From an uncultured Pseudomonadota bacterium (GTDB lineage: Bacteria > Myxococcota_A > UBA796 > SXON01), in NCBI GenBank assembly GCA_903900265.1, contig CAIUMM010000210.1:1-64000 (forward strand): a stretch of 64,000 nucleotides of DNA, given 5' to 3'. The position numbers and the translations under genes are program-made. The notes beneath the pieces were generated by a model, which was not told where the DNA came from, did not search any database, and saw nothing but the letters and a program-made list of their open reading frames with translations. This document shows positions 49,621 to 57,251 of the stretch, in pieces. Numbering within the stretch: the stretch's first letter is position 1; every line of letters starts with the position of its first letter.

Positions 49621-50057
49621 TCCTCACCGCCCCCGAAGCAGTGCGCGCGCGCCTCGCAGCGGCGCGGGTGATCGCGGTGTTGGGCGCCCACCACGAGGCC
49701 CATCGTCCGGCGTTCTATGTCCCTGAGTATTTGTTCCGGCAGGGCTACCGCATCCTCCCGGTCAACCCGGCGTTGGTCGGGCAGGTGCTGTGGGGCGAGC
49801 CGGTGCAAGCTACGTTGCAGGATTGGCGCGGACAGTTCGACCTCGTGGATGTGTTTCGGCGCGCGGAGGCGCTGCCCGCGCACGTGGAGGAGATCCGCGG
49901 TGCGAGTCGACCGGGCACGCTCGTGTGGTTTCAAGCGGGCATCCGCAACGAGGCGGTCGCCGCGCAGCTGTCGGCCGCGGGGTTGGATGTCGTGCAGGAT
50001 CGCTGCACCCTCGCCGATCATCGGGCGTGGGGCATCGGCCCGGTGGCGCGGTCTTGA
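49617..50057 (+). CDS. CoA-binding domain protein (YccU-like)
   Basis: 146 residues forming a single Rossmann-type CoA_binding_2 domain: VIAVLGAHHEAHRPAFYVPE, YLFRQGYRILPVNPALVGQ, FDLVDVFRRAEALPAHVEEI, LVWFQAGIRNEAVAAQLSAA, VVQDRCTLADHRAWG. The family is cytoplasmic and its biological role is poorly defined. ATG overlaps the previous stop (ATGA) and its own stop overlaps a TTG start (TTGA). Confidence 0.88.
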   Translation: MILTAPEAVRARLAAARVIAVLGAHHEAHRPAFYVPEYLFRQGYRILPVNPALVGQVLWGEPVQATLQDWRGQFDLVDVFRRAEALPAHVEEIRGASRPGTLVWFQAGIRNEAVAAQLSAAGLDVVQDRCTLADHRAWGIGPVARS

Positions 50058-50572
50058 GCGTAGACTGGGCGGAGGTCGCCGGGCGCGTCGTGCTCGAAGC
50101 CTGCAACCCCGATGCGCGGGATCATGCGGTGTTGCTCGGGTATAGCCCCATCGTGGATGCCCTCGCTGAGCGCGTCGCGCGCGTCACGGTCGTGGATCCC
50201 GGCGACCCGCGGGCGCTCCCCGCCAACGCGTCTTGGCACCGCGCAGCGATCGACGCGCCGCCGGACCTCGCCGCGGCGTCCATGGTGCTGGTCCATTGGA
50301 CCTGGCGCACCCTGACACCGGCGCGCCAACAGGCGCTCGCGACCCTGCTCGGAAAACGCCTGCCTGAGCGTGCGCTGCTGGTGATCGGCGACGTGATGTG
50401 GAGCTTGCCGCGGGACATCGTAGACGAGCCCGAGCAGTACGCGGATCAGCTCGAGCACGCGCCTACGGCCGCTCACGTGACGACGCTGCTGCGCGACGCC
50501 GGCTTCTTGCCCGATCTGCACCGCTTCGGACCCGCCGTCGCGGTGGTGATCGGCCTGCGAGCCAACCGATGA
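50054..50572 (+). CDS. SAM methyltransferase-like protein
   Basis: 172 residues from TTG 50054, chosen because it overlaps the preceding stop (TTGA) and gives a complete fold. The pattern resembles a reduced class I methyltransferase: LLGYSPIVDALAERVARVTVVD (strand 1/helix/strand 2, with the acidic residue at the end of strand 2), AAASMVLVHWTWRTLTPARQQ and RALLVIGDVMWSLPRDIVDE, then HVTTLLRDAGFLPDLHRFG. The glycine loop of motif I is weak. Function unknown. The stop overlaps the next ATG. Confidence 0.6.
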   Translation: MSVDWAEVAGRVVLEACNPDARDHAVLLGYSPIVDALAERVARVTVVDPGDPRALPANASWHRAAIDAPPDLAAASMVLVHWTWRTLTPARQQALATLLGKRLPERALLVIGDVMWSLPRDIVDEPEQYADQLEHAPTAAHVTTLLRDAGFLPDLHRFGPAVAVVIGLRANR

Positions 50573-51420
50573 GCGCAAAACCCACGTTGTTCGTGACCGG
50601 CGCTTCCAGCTTTGTGGGCGCCCACTTTTGTAGGTTGGCGGCGCTGCGCGGCTTCACCGTGCGCGGGCTCTGGCGCAACACGCCGTTTTCATTGCCCGGC
50701 GTGGAGAGCGTGCGCGGCGGCCTAGAGACCATCGAGGATCCCGGCGCGGACGTCGTGGTTCACCTTGCGGCCAAGGTGATGGCCGACGACGCGCGGGAGC
50801 AGAACCGCGCGATGCTCGACCGGGTGCTCGCCTGGCGCAAACCCGTGGTCTACGCCTCGAGCACGATGGTGCATTGGCCGTTGAAGACGGCCTACGCCGA
50901 GTCGCGTCGGGAAGACGAGGCCCGCGTCGCGAATTCGGGGCTGGACTATGTGATCCTTCGCCCGTGCGCGCCGTACGGTCCCCGCCTTGTCGGCCACACG
51001 CCGGCGCACAAAGAGAGTTTTCACACCCTCGTCGACTGGGTGAAGCGCCTGCCCGCTGTCCCGGTAGTCGGCGATGGCCGCTACCGCCGCCAGCCGGTGC
51101 ACGTCGATGACTTCAACGGCGCGCTGCTCGCGCTGCTGGAGCGCGGTCGATGGCGCGGCGCCTTTGATGCCGGAGGCCCGGATCCGCTGACGATGCGGCA
51201 GGTGATCGCGATCTTGGGCGGTCACGCCGGCCGTTGGGTGACACCCCGGCTGCGCATCCCGGCGCGGGCAGCGTGGTTGGCGTCTCACGCGGTCCCGAAC
51301 ATGCGTCCGGAGCTGGTGCGCACCTTCGCGATGGATGACGCCGTCGATCCCGAGCCGCTCCGCGCGGCGAGCGGCGTTGTTCCTCGCACGTTTGAGGTTG
51401 GCAGCCTCGACCTCTTCTGA
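50569..51420 (+). CDS. NAD-dependent epimerase/dehydratase family (extended SDR)
   Basis: 283 residues. N-terminal FVTGASSFVGAHFCRLAALRG is the TGxxxxxG NAD-binding loop. The catalytic region is shifted: YASSTMVHWPLKTAYAESRR supplies the Ser/Thr and Tyr, while the Lys of YxxxK is replaced (YAESR). VILRPCAPYGPR and RQPVHVDDFNGALLALLE are typical of extended SDRs such as sugar epimerases. The missing active-site Lys suggests altered or absent redox activity. It is the last gene of the overlapping series. Confidence 0.78.
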   Translation: MSAKPTLFVTGASSFVGAHFCRLAALRGFTVRGLWRNTPFSLPGVESVRGGLETIEDPGADVVVHLAAKVMADDAREQNRAMLDRVLAWRKPVVYASSTMVHWPLKTAYAESRREDEARVANSGLDYVILRPCAPYGPRLVGHTPAHKESFHTLVDWVKRLPAVPVVGDGRYRRQPVHVDDFNGALLALLERGRWRGAFDAGGPDPLTMRQVIAILGGHAGRWVTPRLRIPARAAWLASHAVPNMRPELVRTFAMDDAVDPEPLRAASGVVPRTFEVGSLDLF

Positions 51421-51488
51421 TTCGCGTAGAGCGGCCTCGCGCGCCATGAAATGAGCACGCCGCGGGTGCATCCTTGATAGCCTCTCGC

Positions 51489-52748
51489 ATGGATCCTCTC
51501 GAAACCCTGTTGCACCGTTGTCATCGCGACGAGCTGCTTCCGCTCGCCGGGATCCTGCGCGTCAAGCACGAGGGCGTTGGAATGGGCGACCTGAGCCGCG
51601 CCCTCGCGATCATGCTGCGCCGCATCGGCACCCATGACCTCGCGAACGCCGCGCTCCGAGGCGGCCACGGGCTGCCGTACCCTCAGGTGGTGCGCATCGT
51701 CGCCGAGCAGTACCGCGTCCCGGTCAGCGCTGACGCCGATGAGGCCAGCATCGAGCGCGCGATCGTCGCCGCCCACTTTCAAAAGAGCTGGGACAACAAA
51801 GACGCTGCGGCGCGGAAGGCGCTGTGGGAAGAGTTTGGGATCGCCGGGCCGGCGCCTGAGACCGCGGAAGGGGCGTTGACCGCGGCTGCCAACACCCTCG
51901 GCAAAAGCTTCGACTATGTGCTCTCCACCACCGTGAACGTGGTCACCAAGCCGCCTGGGATGGCGCTGTTCGTGCTGCTCAACGTGTCGCCGCTCGGGTT
52001 TCTTTTCCGTGCGTTTGTGGTGCCGTTGTTGCCGCTGTACCTGTGGTGGAAGCTGCGGCCCGATGGCGCGCGCCTCGGCGCCGCGGTGCTGGAGGTCGCG
52101 CGGCTGCGGCAGATCGTGCTGCACCGGGTGACCATCGGGGTTGTTGGCAGCCCGTCGAGCGGAAAAGACGCTGGGATCCGGGCGATGTTCGGCATCGACA
52201 CCGGGAACATCTCGCCCATCGCAGGCTCGACTAAAGAGGTCGCGATTCAACGTGCCCCTGGTTCAACGGCGTTGTACCTCGTCAACACCCCAGGGATGGG
52301 CGACGTGGTCGAGCGGGTGACCGAAGAGGCGCGGCAGGTGCTGGATCACATCGACGTCTACTTGTACGTGGTGAACGCAGAGGGCGGCGTTCAAGCTCGG
52401 GAAAAATCTGATTATGATCGGTGTCGAGCCACCGGCAAGCCGGTGCTGGCGCTGATCAACAAGATCGACGTGCTTCGTCCCCGGGACAAAGACAAGTATC
52501 TGGAGGATGCCCGCGGCAAGTTGGGTGCTCCCGAAGACGCGTTCATGGCGGTGGCCTTCGACCCCTTGCCCGAGCTGTCGCCGGGGCCGATCGGTCTGGA
52601 GGCGGTGCACGCGTGGATCCAGCAGCGCCTCGTGGATCTGGGCAAAGACCCGGAAGAGCTTCCGCCGCTGCCGTCTTTCCCGACGCCCCCGACGCCTCCC
52701 GCGGGCTCCGATGCCGCGCTCGCAGGTTCCGATGCCGCAATTTCCTGA
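51489..52748 (+). CDS. YaaW-domain/GTPase fusion protein
   Basis: 419 residues. Residues ~1-125 resemble the YaaW/UPF0174 (ubiquinol-cytochrome chaperone-like) domain: LHRCHRDELLPLAGILRVKH, LANAALRGGHGLPYPQVVRI and IERAIVAAHFQKSWDNKDAA. Two hydrophobic segments lie around 155-185. A GTPase domain follows: P-loop GSPSSGKD (residues 220-227), NTPGMGDV as G3 and NKIDVL as G4. The P-loop Ser/Thr that binds magnesium is Asp227, and the G3 Asp is Asn, so nucleotide use may be altered. Membrane-associated role likely. The 3' end overlaps the GGQ protein start by 17 bases. Confidence 0.78.
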   Translation: MDPLETLLHRCHRDELLPLAGILRVKHEGVGMGDLSRALAIMLRRIGTHDLANAALRGGHGLPYPQVVRIVAEQYRVPVSADADEASIERAIVAAHFQKSWDNKDAAARKALWEEFGIAGPAPETAEGALTAAANTLGKSFDYVLSTTVNVVTKPPGMALFVLLNVSPLGFLFRAFVVPLLPLYLWWKLRPDGARLGAAVLEVARLRQIVLHRVTIGVVGSPSSGKDAGIRAMFGIDTGNISPIAGSTKEVAIQRAPGSTALYLVNTPGMGDVVERVTEEARQVLDHIDVYLYVVNAEGGVQAREKSDYDRCRATGKPVLALINKIDVLRPRDKDKYLEDARGKLGAPEDAFMAVAFDPLPELSPGPIGLEAVHAWIQQRLVDLGKDPEELPPLPSFPTPPTPPAGSDAALAGSDAAIS

Positions 52749-53079
52749 GAACGACGACGATCTGCTCGCCCAGTGCGACGTCGAGACGCTCAAAGGCAGC
52801 GGCCCCGGCGGGCAGCACAAGAACAAGACCGAGACGGCGGTGCGCTTGCTGCATCGCCCGACCGGCATCCGCGCGCAGGCCAGCGAGCGGCGCAGTCAGG
52901 GCCAGAACATGGGCGTCGCGCTGGAGCGCCTTCGCGCGCTGCTCACCGCGCACTTTGCGCCTCCGCCGCGGGCGAGGCGCCCGACGAAGCCGACGTGGGG
53001 CTCGAAACAGCGGAGGATGAACGCCAAGTCCGCGCGCTCTACGGTCAAGGCGGGCCGGAGCGACAGGGGGGAGGGGTGA
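52732..53079 (+). CDS. stand-alone GGQ release-factor-like protein (ArfB/PrfH type)
   Basis: 115 residues. The core LKGSGPGGQHKNKTETAVRL contains the GGQ that places a water in the ribosomal peptidyl transferase centre. There are no codon-recognition domains, so it belongs to the stop-codon-independent class such as ArfB/C12orf65/PrfH-like. A basic C-terminal tail (KPTWGSKQRRMNAKSARSTVK) could enter the mRNA channel as in ArfB. It would rescue stalled ribosomes by hydrolysing peptidyl-tRNA. ATG 52732 lies inside the end of the previous gene. Its stop overlaps the next GTG. Confidence 0.9.
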   Translation: MPQFPENDDDLLAQCDVETLKGSGPGGQHKNKTETAVRLLHRPTGIRAQASERRSQGQNMGVALERLRALLTAHFAPPPRARRPTKPTWGSKQRRMNAKSARSTVKAGRSDRGEG

Positions 53080-54068
53080 GCTTCGCGCGCTCGGTACCCT
53101 TCTCGGCGATTGTGCTCGTGTGGGGCGCGGCGTGCGCTGCGCCGGCCTCCGACGGTCTGGAGAGCGCGCCCATCCGGTCCGACACGTCCGACACGTCCGA
53201 CACGTCCGACACGGGGGCTACTACCCCTGATCAACCTGCGAATCCCCTGTTTCCAAGGGCGAGCTGCAACGCGCAGGGACAGTCATCCGAGGGGGACTCG
53301 GAAGCCTACGATTTTGACGACCGCGAGAACGAGATCCAGAGGATCTACACCGATCATGCGGATGCCTCGGCGAATTTTGCCTACGTCTCGGCGTGGCAAG
53401 CGCGGCTGTTGACCCTGCGGGAGTTCGATGCCGGCGCAGACGGCTCGGTGAATGCCCGAGACGCCTACCAGTACAACGGCGTGCTGGTCGATGTGTGGTC
53501 CGAAGACACCGACGGCGACGGCGTTTACGACGCGATCTACCAATACGCCTACGACGACGCCAACCGCGTCATCGGGGTCACCCGCGATGACGGAGACGAC
53601 GGCTCCATCGACGCCACGTACGCCTACACGCTGGACGACGCCGGGCACGTGACCGAGCTCGTGTTCGACGAAGGCAACGACGGTTCGGTCGACACCCGCT
53701 GGACGCAGGTCATCGCCATCAACGACGCCGGCGAGACCGTCTACGATCAGGTGATGGACGTCGGGGACGATGGCATCGCCGACCGCTTGCTGACCTACGT
53801 GTTGGACCGCCAGAGCCGGTTCACCTACGAGGCCTCGGACTCAGAGGCCGACGGCGTGATCAACTGGCTGGCGACGTGGTCCTACGACGAATCCGAGCTG
53901 CTCGCCCTCTACGACTACGCCGCGTACCTGCCCGACGGCGCGGTCGACTACGCCGTTCAGACCACCTACCAGTACGATGCGTGGGGGCGGGAGCTTCGGA
54001 GCGAGGCGCGCAGGTCCAGCAGCGCGGTGCCCTTTGTCTGGGAGTGGACCTGGACCTGCCCAACATGA
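53076..54068 (+). CDS. secreted lipoprotein with Asp-rich YD-like/calcium-binding repeats
   Basis: 330 residues from GTG 53076, directly behind GGGGGGAGGG. The signal peptide has a lipobox (LVWGAACAAP). A linker of SDT repeats follows, then a run of DxDGDG- and YxYDxxxR-like units (SEDTDGDGVYDAIYQYAYDD, RDDGDDGSIDATYAYTLDDA, DEGNDGSVDTRW, DSEADGVINWLATWSYDESE). The units combine calcium-type acidic loops with YD-repeat-like strands. It is probably a surface protein. Function unknown. Confidence 0.78.
   Translation: MSFARSVPFSAIVLVWGAACAAPASDGLESAPIRSDTSDTSDTSDTGATTPDQPANPLFPRASCNAQGQSSEGDSEAYDFDDRENEIQRIYTDHADASANFAYVSAWQARLLTLREFDAGADGSVNARDAYQYNGVLVDVWSEDTDGDGVYDAIYQYAYDDANRVIGVTRDDGDDGSIDATYAYTLDDAGHVTELVFDEGNDGSVDTRWTQVIAINDAGETVYDQVMDVGDDGIADRLLTYVLDRQSRFTYEASDSEADGVINWLATWSYDESELLALYDYAAYLPDGAVDYAVQTTYQYDAWGRELRSEARRSSSAVPFVWEWTWTCPT
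53177..53212 (+). repeat. four perfect 9-bp repeats encoding Ser-Asp-Thr
   Basis: TCCGACACG repeated four times without mismatch in the N-terminal linker of the lipoprotein; in-frame and prone to slippage. Confidence 0.95.
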
Positions 54069-54100
54069 AGGATTGACGCGTCCACGCTATACTGAAGGTG

Positions 54101-54904
54101 ATGCTTTTGGCGCTGTTCATTCTGAGTGCGTGTACCTCGGTTTACCGGGTGCCCGGGCCGTTAGCGTCGCTGGGACGTCAGCCAGACGGTGAGCCGGTGG
54201 ACGCCGTGGATGCGAGGCCGGTGCCGTCCCGCGCGCCGCGCGCATCGGGGCGCCCGCGCGTGTCGTCATCCGGGCGGGGCGCCGCTCCCGCATCCGGGGA
54301 TGGGCAGCAGGTCGGTCAGCGTGTCGCTGACGCCGCGTGCAGCATGGTCGGCGCCCGATCCATCGTGGTGTCGGGCGTGAAGTACCGCTTTGATTGCTCA
54401 GGTTTTGTCGAGGCCAGCTTGGCCAGCGCGGGCCTCGATTTTCAAGGGAGCGCGCGCGACTTGTTCGCTACGGCGCGAGAGCGTGGACTGCTGCACCGTC
54501 GGCATCGCCCCGAGGTCGGAGACGTCGCGTTTTTCGACGACACCTACGACCGGGACGGCGACGGCCGGTTCAACGATCCGCTCACCCACGTCGCCGTGGT
54601 GACCGAGGTGCGCAGCGATGGGACGATGGAGCTGGTGCATCTCGGCGGGAGCGGGATCGCCAAGCTGGCGATGTCGTTGCGCGACCCGGAGGTGCACAAG
54701 GACGCCGATGGCAAGCTCCTGAACGACTACCTGCGGGCAGCCTCGTCCAAAGACAGCCATCGGGTACATCACCTCTCCGGCGAGCTCTGGGCGGCGTTTG
54801 GCAGCCTCTGGAAGTCGCCCGCGGTCGCCTCGTGGGGCGCGCCTGCCGTGGGGTTGCTCAAAATGGTTGGGCAAAATCCAGATAGATTTGCACGTTCTGA
54901 ATAG
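54101..54904 (+). CDS. NlpC/P60-family cell-wall hydrolase lipoprotein
   Basis: 267 residues. Signal peptide with lipobox (MLLALFILSACTS), a basic low-complexity linker to about residue 75, then the catalytic domain: YRFDCSGFVEASLASAG has the nucleophile Cys in the DCSGF motif, and DPLTHVAVVTEV the His. Members cleave peptidoglycan stem peptides in the periplasm. DRDGDGRFNDPLTH inserts an acidic loop before the His. The stop is inside the 3' end of the convergent barrel gene (47-base overlap). Confidence 0.87.
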   Translation: MLLALFILSACTSVYRVPGPLASLGRQPDGEPVDAVDARPVPSRAPRASGRPRVSSSGRGAAPASGDGQQVGQRVADAACSMVGARSIVVSGVKYRFDCSGFVEASLASAGLDFQGSARDLFATARERGLLHRRHRPEVGDVAFFDDTYDRDGDGRFNDPLTHVAVVTEVRSDGTMELVHLGGSGIAKLAMSLRDPEVHKDADGKLLNDYLRAASSKDSHRVHHLSGELWAAFGSLWKSPAVASWGAPAVGLLKMVGQNPDRFARSE

Positions 54905-57182
54905 GGTTTAGCACCGGGAGCCCGTCGGTCCACAGCGGAACGGCCGCTGTCGCTCCGAACAGCATCGGCCGCGCGCCAAGGCCGTCCCCGAGTGTGTGGA
55001 TGCCCAGCGAGCCGCCAACGGCCTGCGCCATCGTGCCATCGTCGCGCCAGGCCACGCCGTACTCTGCGCCCGGGGCGAGCTGCAGCTCGGTCCACCACAG
55101 CAGGGGGATCGGGATCTGGGCGTTTCGAAACAGCGCCACCCGATATTCTACGTTTGCGAGGAGCTTCTCGTTCGCGAGGTACAGGGACGTCGGGACCGAG
55201 CGGAGGTCACCCGCGCCGCCCAGCGTGAGCAAGCGATGCTCGACGGCGCCCGAGGCCCACGCCGCTTTGGCGCGCACCGCGAGCACATGACGTGGGGCGA
55301 TGGGCACGAGCTGGGTCGCGCTCACCCCAGCGCTCGCCCAGCGCTCGTCGCTGCCGGGCACCAGACCCCCGGACACCGCTGCGCCGACGCGGCGGCCGTG
55401 CATGGCGGCGTCGTCGGTGCGGGTGTCGGTGGTCCAGCTGAGCGACGCGCCTACGGCGATGGCGCCGGCGGTCGTGGGGCGGAACGCGGGATCGAGGTAG
55501 GACGCGCTCAGCAGGGCGAGGAAGCGGTGCGCGCGCACCTGTCGGTTGAGCAGCGGCCCGAAGGTGCGGATGTAGCCACCGGAGAGGCTCAAGATGTCCT
55601 GCTGGTCGTGCTCGGCGATGCCGACGGCGCGGTTGTGGGTGTCGCCGTGGGGGCGCAGCAGCAGGTCTCCCCACACATCAATGTTGCGTTGGGTCGGGGA
55701 GATGCCGTCGACGCCGCCCGAGAGGATGACGTCCCACCGCGCCGGCCAGCGATCGTTGGCTCGGGATCGATCGGCGACGTGGGCTTCGGGATCGATGCGC
55801 ACCTCCGTCGTCCCCGGAGGAAGCGGGAGGCTCTCAGCGCCGCCGGCCGTCAACCACGGCGTACGCTCACCGTTCAGCGTGAGCGTCACGACCTCGGCGG
55901 GGGCATCGGGCGCCGCTTTGCGGTCCACGGCCACCGCGCGCGCGCGCTCGGTGCGCACCGCGTAGTCCTGATCGGGATCGTAGCGGAGCTCCCAAGCCCG
56001 CTGCAGCGGTTCGGGGACCGCCGAGGCTTCGTCGGGAGTGTAGCGTCGGCGATGGGCCTCGCGGAGCGCCGCGTCTGGGCCGATCAGGTCGTCCAACTGT
56101 CGCGCGGCGGCCCTCGCCGGGATGCGCCCAGCGATCACGTCGATCAGCTGCGGATCGTCCTCGAAGGCTTCGGGAAAGATGTCGCCGTAGAACGGCAGCG
56201 TTCCGTCGTTCAGCAGCGCGTCTACCGCCGGGTTCCACGTCAACCACCCCAGCGAGCGTCGCAGATCGGGCGCCGGCAGGCTGCGGGCCACGGCATCTGC
56301 CACGAAGGCGCGGTCCCAGCCGCTGGGGAGCGGGGTGGTCGACTCGAGGATCGCCTGTCGGACCGCTCGCGCGTGGTACGGGCGAAACAGCCAGAGCACC
56401 CGAAAGGTGCGGTCGGACACGTAGACCATGCCGGGCGCGGTCCGGACGAGGTGCCGAAGGTCGGTATTTTGCACCAGCGCGATCGGTTCGGGAGCCTCGC
56501 CGGGTGGGTTCAGCTCGGTGTGCACCTGTGTGAGCAGGCGACGTCCAGAACGGCGGTTGATCGGCGTCAGGCCGCGCTCGGTCACCAGCGTGAGCCCGGG
56601 TTCGGGCTCGTGGATCCTGCCCCGCGGCAGCACGGCCAGCGCCGCGCGATCGGCCTCGCCCTCCCAGTGCGCGTGGCCCAGTCCCACCGCTCCGTTGACG
56701 ACCACCACGCCTTCCCCATGCACCGTCACCGACCAGCGCGCGTTGACCACCTGCGCGCCGTCCATCAGCTGTGGATACCATCCGGCATTGGCGTAGGTCG
56801 CAGCGCGATCTGAGCGCTGCGCGTAGCCGACGTCGCCGTAGCGCAGCGGGAGCTGTGCGCGGAAGGACAGAGGCTCTGCGTTGAGCTCAGGGTGCGCAGG
56901 GTGCTCAGGGTGCCCCGTGGTGGCTTCCCAGGACACGACGCCGCGATTGGGGCGGCCGACCCAGGTGCGCAGCGCGGTGTGGTCGTCCGGGGGATCCGGG
57001 AGCTGCGCGAGCGGGTCGATCAGTCGGAGGGTCGAAGGGCACGGCGTCGTGGTCCCCGCGGCGTCCTCGCAGTGAATGCGCATCGTTCCTGCGATGGCGC
57101 CGGGCGCGGTGACGGTCGCGTCGATCTGCACGGTGACCCCTGCGAGCGCGCTCGTCGTCGCCAGCAGGGAGAGGAACAGCAT
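54858..57182 (-). CDS. secreted protein with C-terminal outer-membrane beta-barrel (surface-antigen/Omp85-like)
   Basis: 774 residues. A signal peptide (MLFLSLLATTSALA) precedes an N-terminal beta-domain (residues ~20-300), a middle helical part (FVADAVARSLPAPDLRRSLG) and a C-terminal barrel from about residue 480. The barrel contains LGGAGDLRSVPTSLYLANEK and LLANVEYRVALF, the motif pattern of Omp85/surface-antigen barrels, and the chain ends in Phe (YLDFAQPF), the BAM recognition signature. No POTRA domains are obvious. The role may be protein or lipid export; uncertain. Confidence 0.75.
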   Translation of the reverse strand: MLFLSLLATTSALAGVTVQIDATVTAPGAIAGTMRIHCEDAAGTTTPCPSTLRLIDPLAQLPDPPDDHTALRTWVGRPNRGVVSWEATTGHPEHPAHPELNAEPLSFRAQLPLRYGDVGYAQRSDRAATYANAGWYPQLMDGAQVVNARWSVTVHGEGVVVVNGAVGLGHAHWEGEADRAALAVLPRGRIHEPEPGLTLVTERGLTPINRRSGRRLLTQVHTELNPPGEAPEPIALVQNTDLRHLVRTAPGMVYVSDRTFRVLWLFRPYHARAVRQAILESTTPLPSGWDRAFVADAVARSLPAPDLRRSLGWLTWNPAVDALLNDGTLPFYGDIFPEAFEDDPQLIDVIAGRIPARAAARQLDDLIGPDAALREAHRRRYTPDEASAVPEPLQRAWELRYDPDQDYAVRTERARAVAVDRKAAPDAPAEVVTLTLNGERTPWLTAGGAESLPLPPGTTEVRIDPEAHVADRSRANDRWPARWDVILSGGVDGISPTQRNIDVWGDLLLRPHGDTHNRAVGIAEHDQQDILSLSGGYIRTFGPLLNRQVRAHRFLALLSASYLDPAFRPTTAGAIAVGASLSWTTDTRTDDAAMHGRRVGAAVSGGLVPGSDERWASAGVSATQLVPIAPRHVLAVRAKAAWASGAVEHRLLTLGGAGDLRSVPTSLYLANEKLLANVEYRVALFRNAQIPIPLLWWTELQLAPGAEYGVAWRDDGTMAQAVGGSLGIHTLGDGLGARPMLFGATAAVPLWTDGLPVLNPIQNVQIYLDFAQPF

Positions 57183-57251
57183 GTTCGGGGTCTAACCATG
57201 TTGACGGGCGCGCCGGGAGGGGTGAAAGGGTGCCCCGACCCGGAGCGCTCG

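Noticed and set aside
54996-56813. Plus-strand 605-codon open frame opposite the outer-membrane barrel gene
   Set aside because: No family resemblance; the minus-strand protein has a signal peptide and a terminal Phe.
57198-57251. Earlier ATG for the LPG-synthase-TM family protein
   Set aside because: The ATG at 57252 has GGAG at six bases and starts directly before the first membrane helix; the extra residues look like untranslated leader.
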